Positions 42,448 to 52,767 of a DNA stretch of 64,000 nt are shown here, one piece after another. The stretch spans positions 419,138 to 483,137 of the forward strand of contig CAJNDS010000247.1 in NCBI GenBank assembly GCA_905221605.1, given 5' to 3'. Positions within the stretch are counted from its first letter, which is position 1. Each line of letters opens with the position of its first letter. This DNA comes from Symbiodinium natans. Taxonomy: Eukaryota > Sar > Dinophyceae > Suessiales > Symbiodiniaceae. Below the pieces are notes generated by a model. It worked only from the letters and a program-made list of their open reading frames with translations, did not search any database and was not told the origin of the DNA. A program made the position numbers and the translations under genes.

Positions 42448-42662
42448 GAACCCTGCGTAAATCAGAGCTGTTGCACGTTGAGAGCCCAAGTAATCACGAA
42501 CGACCCTCATTCAGTTCAGTTCGGATCTTGAGTTCGAAACAATCATGTGGAAATTACACGTTTATGCTCCGGTCCGATGGCACAAGCATCTCTTTAGGCA
42601 GCCAAGAAGGGGGAAGGGGGGAAGGAGACCGGATCCTGGCTCTAGAAGCCGAGGTGAATTGA
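42414..42662 (+). CDS. Coding-like exon, inverted paralogue of 41.9 kb
   Basis: An 82-codon plus frame. The second half reads RILSSKQSCGNYTFMLRSDG, TSISLGSQEGGRGEGD and RILALEAEVN to a stop at 42662. It is related to the minus-strand exon at 41864-42058, so a duplicated, inverted gene piece is present. Unknown function. Confidence 0.3.
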   Translation: MSVDLSLLKHVRTLRKSELLHVESPSNHERPSFSSVRILSSKQSCGNYTFMLRSDGTSISLGSQEGGRGEGDRILALEAEVN

Positions 42663-42669
42663 CTTGTCA

Positions 42670-44880
42670 TTGTCATTCCACAACACGAGTGGTTTTGGAG
42701 CAGGCTGCAGGCATCAGAGTCCCAACAAATTCACCCCAGAAAACAACGACATGTTCAAATCATAGTAAGCTACAAACAGTAGTGAACAGCAATAGCAACA
42801 TTACTAATACTAATATGTACAGCCTCAAAAAGAAACATGATTTGAGAGCCCATCGCTCTCAAAAAGCCCTTCCCGGTTCCCGTGCTAATGCCTGCTATTG
42901 CCTGCTCAATACTCTGAGAGTGGTTCTTGATTTTGCATTGTATCACAGGAGTATTTGCAGAGTTCAGCCGCCAGACGAAGAATAGGATTATGCGCTGATT
43001 GCGCTGGCGCCATTGTTCTCTTCGACCGTGCACTTTGCATTGTGAATGAACTGTGACAGTTACGGATCTCTGGTGGGAACTCTCTTGGCAAGCCCCGATG
43101 CATCGTGTCCCTTTGGTAATCCGGCAGTATCCCTCCGCATTTAAAATTCTCTGCGCCTCATGAAGGTTGCCGGGATTGGAGGAAACTAAGGGCTTGGTCC
43201 TGAGTTTCCTTTAGTAACCTTGAGTTTTTGTCGCCGTTTTCGGGCTTCAAGATGATCTCATTTGTCATTTGTTACATGAATAGACCTTCTAGGGCTATAT
43301 CTTGACTAACTAGACATGGGTTCCCCCACCTTGGAAATGGAAGAATTGAACTGTGTTGGTTCACAGCGGATACCCACTTGCCCAGTTCAGCTCTGCGATG
43401 TGCAAGGCCCGGAATTTTGGCAGAGAAGACAAGGCAACTCTGTCCTTTTTCGATGTGCAACCCTAACCCTAAGATGCAAACCTAAATTGTTGGTTGCCGC
43501 CTATGTTGTTAACCAGTTGCATTAGTCAAAATGACCTTCAACTGTGTCAATCGCAATCGTTACATTTGATACCAAATGAAGTTGGAGGACCTAATATGAT
43601 GAAGAGTGTTGATTCATATGTTTAGATGACTGAAGCTCATATGTAAGTTAAAGGCCAATGGGTTATGAAACGCCAGTTACTACAATGCGTTTGTCAAACA
43701 TATGCTGCTTTGTATTCACATACTTCTCCCCCGACACATCCTAGCAAAAAGGTGTTGCTTACCTTTAGGCACAAAAAAACATGTCATTTATGCGAACAAA
43801 CACGTGTTTGTTTTTAATATACATCGCCACGCCAGTAGGTCGAGGGGGGGAGGTATATTTGCATATACATGTAATGGAATATTCACAGGCTGTTGGTTCG
43901 AATTGAAAGACGCTGCTTGAGGTAAAGTTTGCATTGCCTCACATTTTGTATGGGCATCGCATATGAAGCAGGGTATATATTTCTGTTTTTGATGACTGTA
44001 TATAAGGTTCCTTTTTAATATTGGTGAGTGTATATACTGGGTGTCCTTTTGGGGGTACAAGACATATGGCCCTTCCTTAGTAGCAACGGCTAGCTGGTCT
44101 ACTTCGGCCAAGGAAAGTTAAAGATTTGAGAACCGTTTCGGAATCTGCTGGGTTGATTGTGAGTGTGTGTGTGTGTGTGTTTTTTGTTCTGGCGGGTTCA
44201 TCTGAGTCACAGCACCAAGTTGTACAAGCAGGTTGCGGTCAAGCTCAGTCTTATTCTAACCAGGCACAGGGTTGCCACAAGGCGAGGGAGTGGAAGGCAG
44301 TGGAAGGTCAACCCATAGGGTGTGCCATGATATGCAGCATGCACATTTGACATCATTTGCAATGTGCCAAATATGTAGTGCTAGCAGAAAATGTCATGAG
44401 TTGGGATGCAACTTCTCAACTGGGTTCCGCGAAGTGCTTGCCTTTGTGTGCAAACTGCTTGATGGCTATGCGGCGTCCTTGCTGGGCTCAAACGGTCCAG
44501 GTACCACAGCTCATGCAATGCCTGGTACCCCATTTCCTGCGGTGCAAGTCGTCTCAGTTTAGGAGCGGCTGATCGAGACAAATCAAGCTTTTGTTCTAAA
44601 ATTCCAACAGAACATGGCGCAGCTAGGGGGCCCATCGTCGGTTTTTAGATGCTGTTCCAAACCACATCTCAATGACTGAATGTCGGCAACCAACAGGCAT
44701 TGGATCAACTGTGTTTGCTTGTCGTAGTAACCATGGTGGCGACATCAGCTGCAGCATACGATCTGGCCAAGAAGTTGTGCCAAGAATATGACAAGCGGAA
44801 GAAGGCAACGACATGGCTCGTCACATGAGCTTTTGCAGTCTTCTTCTTCTTCTGCTGCTGAAGTTAGTTGTCGTCTTTGC
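42670..44880. other. No convincing gene
   Basis: Moderately AT-rich around 43500-44080, with short frames only. A (TG)n microsatellite lies at 44159-44180. Confidence 0.35.
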
Positions 44881-44883
44881 CAG

Positions 44884-44944
44884 GAGGAAAAAGAGATGAA
44901 TGTCAAACAGGAAGCCAACCTGGTGCCCAGCGCGAGCAAGACAG
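44884..44944 (+). CDS. Small exon, charged, unknown gene
   Basis: A CCAG acceptor and a GTGAAA donor flank 20 codons reading EEKEMNVKQEANLVPSASKT plus one base. Charge and lack of stops support an exon, but 61 nt is short. It may belong to a gene ending at 45399. Confidence 0.35.
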
Positions 44945-45178
44945 GTGAAATTAGTCAGAAGCTGAGAAACAGGGAAGGGCTAGTCACAATGTGAACTGAC
45001 AGCCGCGGCTTTGAAAATTAGTTTTCGAACTTATCGTGAGAAACTCCGAATGATGCCCTGGACCGTTTCGGGTTGAGGGTGCTATGCAGTATGAAATTGG
45101 GATTCTGGTGTATGGTTGCCGGCCCCTTGTGGGTCTGTTGTTTCTTTGGCAGGTTGTTGACACGGGACACGGAACATC

Positions 45179-45399
45179 ATGGAACAACCCTTTTCTCTGT
45201 CTCCGCCTGTGCAAAAGAAGCCCACTCCTCATGAACTTGTTGTAGCTGCCTCTCAAGCTGGACCGGATTGTTTTGTAAACCGCAAGGTCGCAAAGTGACC
45301 GAGATTGACTACGGGAAGCATGAACAAACTGTCAAGGAGCTTGACCGCCAAGAGCGAGAGCAAGAATACGCACGCTACTTTGCACAAATGTTCGCATAG
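45179..45399 (+). CDS. Terminal exon(s), C-terminus of a TPR-type co-chaperone?
   Basis: A first piece from an ATG at 45179 reads MEQPFSLSPPVQKKPTPHEL and on to about 45275. A second, in another frame, reads TEIDYGKHEQTVKELDRQER and EQEYARYFAQMFA to the stop at 45397-45399. The final charged helix ending in MFA resembles the C-termini of TPR immunophilins such as cyclophilin-40-type proteins. That family link is inference. The frame change between the pieces is unexplained, by indel or unusual splicing. If real, a TPR-type gene ends just 0.5 kb ahead of the next TPR gene. Confidence 0.3.
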
Positions 45400-45870
45400 C
45401 TGTACGGATGGTTGGATGTTGGTTTGTTGGTGAATGGTTGGCACTAGTCAGGCTTGTCGGCCTTAGCTGCCATTTCTTCATTGCATTGTTCCTCAAGGCA
45501 TGCCTGTGTGCATGTTGTTTTTGATGTGGTGGGCCAAGGAAAGGCGACTGAAGCAGCCCAATGGTGCACATTGGACCATGAACATGGACCCAACTGCAAG
45601 AGGTGGGAGGGTAGGAGTAGAGAAATCTTTGTAGCCCAAACAGGCCGGGAGACTAAGTCACCAATTCATTCAATGCTGCCAGCTGCGCATGAACCTGGTA
45701 TGCGTTCCCATGGCAGGCCCCCAACGAGCTGCTCGCAGGACCACCAGAAGGAGTGGCAGCCGCCCGACCAGTTGGTTGAGTTTCAGAGGTGCGATAAGAT
45801 GGTCAGAACAAATCATCCTGAAATGGAATTGAAGCTGCAAGCAGGAAACGTTTGGGAGTCTTCAAGTTAG

Positions 45871-47862
45871 GCGAACTGAGGATCTACGAGCGGAGCACCG
45901 AGGAGAAAATTGCAGCAGCTGAACGCTTCCGCCAAGAAGGCAACGAAGCATACAGTCCCTCGACTTCAGTTTTGCGGGGCAGGCTGTGGATTCGCGTGGA
46001 CCATCTGAACCGAGGAAAGCGCAACTTTGGCCTGGCAGCTGTCCACTACCGCAAGGCCCTCCTACACTTCGACTACACTTTTGCAGAGACCGAGGACCGG
46101 GGCGACCTGTGACGAATGTGGACTGGGAAGGTGCTCTTCTACTCCGTCCATTTTTTAGCCAGCCATTGAAGAGTAACGTGGCGCATACGCATGTTGTCTT
46201 CGATAGCTTGTTCTTTCGGTTTGCCTGTGTACTGGCTGCCGCTGCCATTGGAGAGGATGTCTAACTCCATTGACAACCTGTCATGACTGTAAGAACCAAG
46301 TCAAGCCATAGGCACCCTTGATAGAACTTGATTTTTGGGCAGGGGGTTGTTTTCGTTTTCAAACTGGGTGGTTTCCCGACCCCCATACATTGAAATGCCG
46401 GGGGCGCATTTTTGACATCTGAATGGCTTCACGGCCCCATAGATAGAATATGGGTGCGGGGGAGGGTTGTACATGCCATGCATTTTGATGCCTTCCGGGC
46501 GAGGTGCATTTTCAGAAGGATTGGCAGCTTGCTGGTAGTTGCACTTTCGCTTGCAACTCATCTTCTATCTATGGTGTCCACCCTAATGCTGCCCAACTCG
46601 CCCCAGCCCGGTGGGGGGGGGGGGGGATGCACAAAAGGACCGATTTTACAAGCAAAGGTCCTTTTGGAAAGGCATCTTCAGGGGGGCTACCCAATGCTGG
46701 ACCCAACTCGCCTCGGTGCGGCCTGGAAGAAATTGGGTGGGGGGGGGGGAAATCATGGGGAATTCCGCGTAAGCCAAACGCTCCTTCTGGAAAGGCATCT
46801 TCAGGGTCTCACATAAGATGCAAATGATGGTACACAAGCTCTTTCGGCGGCCGAACTCATAGATAGAATATCAGAATATTGCATATTCGAGGTATGGGTT
46901 TGGACATACCCAAGGTATATTCTATCTGTGGCTTGAGGTTGGGGGGTATATATATATATATATATATATTTCGAAACCTCCGAGATTCTATCTCCTTGAG
47001 TCGTAGCCAAATGCTGCAGCACATCTGGTGCAGGAGTTGCAAAATCAGGCAGGAGGGACGTGAGTCAAACAGCCGTGAGAAGGGCCCAGGGCTGGAAGCA
47101 GTTTGTTGCTTTTGACCTCTGCGGAGGGCTTCATTTTTTTGACGATGCAGGTCGATGCTGTGAAGCTGCCATGTCTGCTGAACCTGGCAGCCTGCAAGTG
47201 CCAGCAGGCGAGGGCAAGAGCCGGCAACACAGTTTGAGAGGTGTGTGGAAGCGTGGCTTACTGGCGCATTACGGTACGGCGTGCCACAGGCAAGCACATG
47301 GTAAAGCTTACATTGTCCTGCGTCAGGGTGTGCCTCGCAGGAGGACTGGGACGAGGTGCTCACACAGTGTCGGCAGGCGCTCGAGATCAATCCTCGCGCC
47401 GCGCAGCACAGATTTTAAAAGTTCCGAAATGTTCAGAGTTTTTGGAGTTTGTGGGAGGTTGTGAGACTTTGAGAGCCCGACTGACACGTGTCACAAGCAT
47501 TGTCCTTGCGACCTTGTGTTGAAAGTTGCAGGTTGAGTGGCATGAGCACACATGAGGCTGTCAAGGCGCATTACCGTGTCGGCCTTGCCTACTTGGCCAG
47601 AGACGAATTTGAGCTCGCAAAGGCCTGGTTTGAAGGGCTGTTGCTTGTGGGAGGACGTGTGCCTTTCTATCGTGGATTCTGGGTCGCAATTGTAAGCAAG
47701 TCATGGCCATCTTGGCTGCGAAACCTCCGGTGTAAGGACGCGCTCACCAGTGCTCACGAGATCGAGCCCTCAAATGCTGACATTGTAGCTGCACTGAAGC
47801 AGCTGAAGAAGAACATGGAGGACTACAAGACACGTCGGCGCAACTTGACTCAAAGAGGGTAG
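45871..47862 (+). CDS. TPR-repeat protein (immunophilin/co-chaperone type)
   Basis: Six exons on plus: 45871-45954, 46015-about 46094, 47151-47207, 47341-47397, 47557-47636 and 47751-47862. They read RSTEEKIAAAERFRQEGNEA, YRKRNFGLAAVHYRKALLHF, KLPCLLNLAACKCQQ, EDWDEVLTQCRQALEINPR, AVKAHYRVGLAYLARDEFEL and AHEIEPSNADIVAALKQLKK, giving three TPR units. The first intron is 60 nt, GT-AG, phase 1. Introns after 47207, 47397 and 47636 need GC donors, and with them the third TPR is exactly 34 residues. The exit of exon 2 is unsettled (a GA donor or a missed exon). The layout resembles the C-terminal TPR domain of FKBP-type immunophilins, which bind Hsp90/Hsp70 tails, but no FKBP domain was found upstream. 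Confidence 0.72.
46609..46625 (+). repeat. Poly-G run inside a TPR-gene intron
   Basis: An uninterrupted G run in the long intron between TPR exons. A second G run lies at 46738-46749. The two are followed by a similar block (AGGCATCTTCAGGG, at about 46670 and 46792), indicating an intronic duplication of about 120 bp. Confidence 0.85.
46947..46970. repeat. (TA)n microsatellite
   Basis: An AT dinucleotide run in the long TPR-gene intron. Confidence 0.9.
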
Positions 47863-48005
47863 AACGCAGCCGCAGCACATTCTAACGTGTGTGATCTGGG
47901 CGACTCTCTGAATGTCCTAGGAGACGTGGCGAAAGAGATGCTTTCAGGCAAGGGCGATGAAGCTGCAGAATCTGCTGGAAAGCAGGCGCAAGTGTTGAGT
48001 CAGGG
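47863..48005 (+). other. In-frame continuation after the TPR stop
   Basis: After the TAG at 47860-47862 the same frame stays open for about 55 codons and reads like protein (LGDSLNVLGDVAKEMLSGKG, then DEAAESAGKQAQVLSQ). Either it is 3' UTR that is open by chance, the TAG is a mutation, or the TAG lies in an intron with a GT donor at 47860. Confidence 0.3.
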
Positions 48006-48050
48006 TTCTCTTTTGAGACAGGCTCCCGTTTGAGTTTGGGTGTCCTCTAG

Positions 48051-48146
48051 GCAAGCTCGCACGCACGCACGCATGCACACGCACGCACGCACACACACGC
48101 GCACGCACACGCGCACGCACACGCACACGCACACACGCACACACAC
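48051..48146. repeat. (GCAC)n/(CA)n microsatellite
   Basis: Mixed GCAC tetramers and CA dinucleotides over about 95 bp. Confidence 0.93.
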
Positions 48147-48253
48147 TGACTGTTGTCCATGTGCAGGGGTTTGCGAATGAGCCCTGACGCGAGTGTGGGT
48201 TCAAGTATGTCACAATATTTCACAGGACTTCTCAAAGTCCACAGAGCACCTTT

Positions 48254-48325
48254 GCAGGAGGAGGAGGAGGAGGAGCAGCTGCCAGAGCCGCCGACTCGCC
48301 TGGAAGCAGAGGAGGCGGGCTTTGG
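48254..48325 (+). CDS. Acidic exon, unknown gene
   Basis: A CTTTGCAG acceptor is followed by a Glu run, QLPEPPTRLEAEEAGFG, and a GTAAG donor. The GAG repeat makes the frame easy to keep open, but the flanking splice signals are good. Confidence 0.4.
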
Positions 48326-48329
48326 GTAA

Positions 48330-50690
48330 GATCAACTTTCAGTGACATCCCATGGTTCAACACATCTGCTCTTTCATCTTAATACTACCACACTATCTCA
48401 GCTTCGGCACCAACTCGAGTCACCAGTCGTCAGGGGGTGCAGGTTGCAGGGACAGAAGTGGAGACACCATGAGGAGCCCTCTTCTAGTCTTCAACTCTTG
48501 ATGGTCTAAGCCACATATCCTGTTGGATTGTCAGTGACGACCTCAGCATGTGAGACAGAACGCTCGCCCCGCTACTTTGATTGAGTCGGTTCGGAAAGAA
48601 ACAGCCAACGAGACGTGGGTGTAATTTTGAAATTGCTCGCGGGCTGTTGACTCACACTAGTGGATGCTGTTTGACATGACAATTGTTCAGACTTGCGCGT
48701 GCGCTGCTCACAAACATTCATGAGCCCCGCGGGGAGGAGTCAAAGGGAGTGCCAAACGAAGCGCCATCGGAGGCTGTGCGTTGGCTGACATGTGGGATGA
48801 TGTGGGAGAGACATGGTTTAGCACCATCCGAGCACCGGTAGGGCTGGCGAGTGGGCACCCGATACCAGTCCAACACCTCAAAACCCGGTAAGCAATCACC
48901 AGAAAGCTGATGCTAAGACTGCGGGTGGTTGTGGAATTCAGCCTTTCAGTTTCGCTGAAGTCATGGCCTCCTCCCCCCAATCCCCTAAACCTTTTGCACC
49001 TCAGGGAGGCTCTTTGCGCCGGCGCAAGGGCCGCTAGCTCAGCAGTGAGGTTTGCGACTGTCGTCCGGTGTCTTGGGGCGTTGTTGGGGGGCTGTCTAGG
49101 GTTTAGGCAGGGTAGCATGAGGCGAAGGATTGTTAATGCAAGCCTGGGGGGCGGTTTCTGCTTTTGGGTATTCTTTGCAACTACCTGTCGGGGCCAGGGT
49201 CGTGGCCGCTCGCCGAGGTGTCCCAGATAAATCCGAGGAAGGTGAGGAGGAGGAGGACGAGGAGGACGAGGCCGCTGTGTTGTGGGACCCTGCTCTTCGC
49301 TCTCCCTGTTGGTTGCCAGTTGGGGGCTTTGAGAGGTGCGGAAGCGCAAAAGTGCGCTGCAGTGCTTGCTGGTGGCGGCAGTGGGCAGGGGCCTCTTTTT
49401 TTGTCCAGGAGTTTTTGAGGAGCGGCTTTGAGGATCTTTCCAGGTCAAGGCTTTTGGAAACCACTGCACAGTTTGGGGATGTTTGGACTCCCGAGGTCTG
49501 GGTGCCCTTTCAGTGACCGCTCTCGCAGCAGCCTCAGCTCTTCGTTCTGGGACTTGATTGTAGTGTTCTGAGCAGGCGCGCCTCTTTGTGCCTTTGAGGC
49601 CGTATCGCTGAGCACCTGAGCCGAGAGAGGCATCTGTTCCGCCAGGGCAAGGCAGGTTTCACGATCCCATGCAAAGTGCTCCGGTGCAACATGCGCCGTA
49701 CGCCACTAGTCTGTGGACGAATTCGCCGCGCCTCGGCCTTCGTTCTTCAAGAACTAGGCTACATCGAGCTGTTTATGTTTGCCAGAGTCGGCAAGCGATG
49801 AAGCTTCAACGTATGCTCCGCTGGAGGCGGAAGGCTGATGCGAAGACCAGAAACTTCAGCCTCTGCCATTTGGAGCAGCCGCTGCGTCGAAGAACAAAAT
49901 TCAACATGGCATGCTCACAAAGCTGTAGCTTGGATGCTCAATGATGCTCAGCAGAAAAGCATCCAGGAGGCTTGGACAAGATTGTGGACCAGTGGACTTC
50001 GTGGTAGGCGGCTAAAGAGAGCTCCAAGCAGGCCGAACGCCTCCCTGTCCCTGGAGCTGGAAGGCCGCGACACCGGCTTTTGGTTGGCAATTCCATCGCC
50101 ATGGGGACGGCCAAAGCTTGGCCCCTGTGGGCACTGTGCCAGCCTATAGACTCAGTCCCAGCAGTCTGGCAGTAGATGTCAATCGAGAGAAGCTTCACGT
50201 GCAATGGCCATAGCCAGGCCGAACAGGCCGAACAACACGTCAGGGCGCATGGATTTCCTGCAGCAACACCATGCGAGGTTGCCTATCAGCTCTATATCCT
50301 ACATGCTTGGCTTAAGTCAAGGCACGTCTCTTGGGGGTGGGTGCAGATAGGCCGTGCCGCTTACAAGTTGCACAGGTCGATGCTTATGCTCTATGTGCGG
50401 GTGGGCCAAAGCTTTTGAGCAAATTCGTAGTCACAGGTTCACAGGTACGCTCGTGTTGGTAGTGACATGTAAATTCCCAGTGGCTCGGATCCGTTTCAAG
50501 CTGATCATAAAGCAATCCTTGGCTTGATTGAGTTTGAGCTCATGTCAGAAACCTTTCCAAATGTTTCAGAGATGGGTTTCAGGGTTTAGAGTTTCGGGTT
50601 TTGAGGGTTGAGCATGCGGGGAGTTCGGGATGGCGAAGAAGGTGGACAGGGTTGCCGGGCCCTGAAACTTTATTCGAGCTTCCCTGACAG
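48330..50690. other. No assignable gene; mixed frames
   Basis: Long frames at 48708-49469 (minus, Pro/Arg-rich) and 49130-49516 (plus, with a Glu/Asp run at about 49240-49270) overlap each other. Some plus pieces at 49.8-50.4 kb look mildly coding, but no strand or frame is clearly right. Confidence 0.25.
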
Positions 50691-50700
50691 CTGGACGCAG

Positions 50701-50867
50701 TTGACATGCGCGCTCGTTTGCTCAAGACCTCATTGGGCAAGTTCGCCAACATGCCTCAGCCAAGTTTCAGATGCGTTCAGAGCAGGGGCCTGAAGTTTTT
50801 CATTGAACCAAAACTGGTTAAACGCCCATCTGGCGGTCAGGGGCCTTTGCACCACGACAAAGCATAG
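50701..50867 (+). CDS. Coding-like exon, basic, unknown
   Basis: After a CGCAG acceptor a plus frame reads DMRARLLKTSLGKFANMPQP, SFRCVQSRGLKFFIEPKLVK and RPSGGQGPLHHDKA to a stop at 50865-50867. Composition is good. A second plus frame just downstream (about 50910-51015, with VLVMRALALLEEGRPRSRST) also looks coding, so an intron may intervene. Confidence 0.35.
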
Positions 50868-51068
50868 TGTACTTTCACCACAACTTTTTTTTTCACAGCC
50901 AGCTTGTTTTTGGCCGGATGTGCTCGTCATGCGGGCACTCGCTTTGTTGGAAGAAGGGAGGCCCCGCAGCCGTAGCACCAAAGCAAAGGATGTTGCATGC
51001 CCATTCTTGCATTGATGGGTGTTGAGTGCAAAGCCCCTTCCTTAATGAAGACGTTTGTCCCAGCGCAG

Positions 51069-51167
51069 GCGGACCATCGAGGAGTCACGAGCTGCAGCGC
51101 GCGGCTGGCATGACAGGTCGGGGCCCTTGCAGCTGGTAGACCACGTGCCAGGACACGTTCGTTCCGT
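51069..51167 (+). CDS. Internal exon with GTAAG donor, unknown
   Basis: A GCGCAG acceptor, then RTIEESRAAARGWHDRSGPL and QLVDHVPGHVRS, and a GTAAG donor at 51168. The splice signals on both sides and the residue pattern are convincing. No family recognised. Confidence 0.42.
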
Positions 51168-51395
51168 GTAAGCTACGCGTGCCAGCGACATTCCAGAATG
51201 TTTTTGCTGCTCCCTAGTGCTTCAAAGCCCGGGGGAAGCTAGCCGGCGCTTCAAGCTGACTCGAGCTTGTTAAGGTGACATTTTCAGAAAATGCGTGCAT
51301 ACTCAGGAAGTGGCCTGATGGTGAAGTCCCGGACAAGATAAAAAAGCCGCAGCCTAAAGACTCAAATTGCATGGGCAATCGGTTTTTCTCATGGC

Positions 51396-51737
51396 GTGAT
51401 AGGACACGCGACAGTTAGAGTCACCTGCATGTCCTGCAATTTTGCTCCCTTCCTTGCTTACTGGCATGAGCAACATGCAGACGAGAGACGGCTCTTTGCG
51501 GGTTTTTGCGTGACCCAAGTCCTGAAGTTGATTGACTCATGCGACGCGAGACCATGCATCCTCAGTCTCAACACAACTTGTTTTGATGTCTTGGAGCCTG
51601 AGGATAGCAGGATGGAAGCGTGCCATGAAGGACTGGAATCATTGCCATTCTCCAGCGCCAGCGCGCCTCTCTCTCCGGGCGGCATCCGCAAGCTTCATTC
51701 AACTCGCATGGGGGGTCATGTGCGTGTTCATCCTTGA
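51396..51737 (+). CDS. Coding-like open frame, 113 codons
   Basis: A plus frame reads MSCNFAPFLAYWHEQHADER, RLFAGFCVTQVLKLIDSCDA, then ILSLNTTCFDVLEPEDSRME and LPFSSASAPLSPGG. It is evenly composed, with hydrophobic periodicity, and it is followed 10 bp downstream by the exon at 51747. Unknown function. Confidence 0.35.
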   Translation: MIGHATVRVTCMSCNFAPFLAYWHEQHADERRLFAGFCVTQVLKLIDSCDARPCILSLNTTCFDVLEPEDSRMEACHEGLESLPFSSASAPLSPGGIRKLHSTRMGGHVRVHP

Positions 51738-51746
51738 TGTTCGCAG

Positions 51747-51854
51747 GACTTCATGAACCAAGATCCCAAGTTGAACGACCTGGTCGCCTTGCGGGGGCCC
51801 TTGCCTCCTCCCTGCGTGCCCCCATCGCGCCTCATGTTTGCTAGGCCCATCTGA
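51747..51854 (+). CDS. Coding-like exon, unknown
   Basis: After a TTCGCAG acceptor: DFMNQDPKLNDLVALRGPLP, then PPCVPPSRLMFARPI to a stop at 51852-51854, which may lie beyond a donor. It is likely a separate exon of the same gene as its plus-strand neighbours. Confidence 0.4.
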   Translation, partial: DFMNQDPKLNDLVALRGPLPPPCVPPSRLMFARPI

Positions 51855-51883
51855 GCTCTGTTCCGAAATCCTCATCCTGGCAC

Positions 51884-51980
51884 ATGGCGAGGTTCACGCA
51901 GAAGTTTGTGCAGCTCGGGCAGAGCCGGAACTTCACTCTCAGCACGTTGATGGAGCGCCAGAGTTCGCTTGAAGCCTTGT
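51884..51980 (+). CDS. Coding-like exon, unknown
   Basis: The plus frame MARFTQKFVQLGQSRNFTLS, TLMERQSSLEA is protein-like. It is then lost in a C/A-rich low-complexity tract (52030-52092). The Met at 51884 might be a start, or the exon may begin earlier. Confidence 0.35.
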
Positions 51981-52029
51981 GTTGTGGACTTGGGGATGGA
52001 TTGGGATGGTTTCTTGGGAACCCCTTCTC

Positions 52030-52092
52030 TCACACCCCCCCACCCCCACCCCACCCCACCCCTCCCCCCCACCCCCGCCCCCCACCCCCCCA
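52030..52092. repeat. C-rich (CCCCA)n low-complexity tract
   Basis: A run of ACCCCC and CCCCACC units, in intron position between coding-like exons. Confidence 0.9.
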
Positions 52093-52303
52093 ATTGGGAA
52101 CTTCTGCTTGTCCCGAATGTTCTGAGACTCAGAATGGCATCCCTCAGTTCCAGGACATGGCCTGGACCGTTCTGATCCTCACTTGGGAGGCATGTGCTCG
52201 TGGCTGCCCTAAATTAGGGTCACCTTTTTTCGGGTCCGTTTAAACAGGGCCCAATATAGGGACCTAAGTTTAGAGAACTGCTCATATGCTTGTTCGGAAC
52301 CAG

Positions 52304-52414
52304 AGCCTTTATTCTGCGGAGGCGGTGGTGAACGAGAAGCTCCCCGTCATGGATGAGGTTGAGCGAGGCTTCAAAGAGAAGTACGAGGACACACGGTCTG
52401 AGGCATCACAGATT
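52304..52414 (+). CDS. Charged helical exon, unknown
   Basis: From a CCAG acceptor to a GTTAGT donor, 37 codons: SLYSAEAVVNEKLPVMDEVE, then RGFKEKYEDTRSEASQI. It is a strongly amphipathic, coiled-coil-like segment. It may start the coiled-coil gene whose later exons lie at 54-63 kb. Confidence 0.45.
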
Positions 52415-52472
52415 GTTAGTTTAAGCTGGCTACATCACGTACACAATCTTGGACTGGAGTCATGAACTGGAG

Positions 52473-52580
52473 GATCTGATGAAGACACTGATGGAATGCC
52501 GGAGGCACCGCAACGGTTGGTGAAGCTGTGCACGTTCATTGCAGAGAGGTGGCGGGAGGTGTTCAGAAGTGAAAATTCTA
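52473..52580 (+). CDS. Coding-like exon, unknown
   Basis: A plus frame reads SDEDTDGMPEAPQRLVKLCT, then FIAERWREVFRSEN. An overlapping frame (HELEDLMKTLMECRRHRN) is also helix-like upstream, so the exact exon edge is uncertain. Confidence 0.35.
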
Positions 52581-52767
52581 GCATGTGCTTTTATCCTTGT
52601 GGGCGAGACGCCCGATTCATTGTCGGACTGAGTGCGTGTCAGTGAGCTTTAAGATTTATGGAAAGATTGATGGCTATCCAGCTCAAAGCCTGGTGGGCAA
52701 ACAAAGCTGCCAGACTCTCTCAGGGTGATTTTAGGCTGTGAAGGACAAGCGCTAGTCACTAGGTGCC

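Noticed and set aside
48708..49469. 253-codon minus open frame
   Set aside because: Pro/Arg/Thr-rich with little hydrophobic pattern. It overlaps plus frames with a Glu/Asp run and is best explained by skewed composition.
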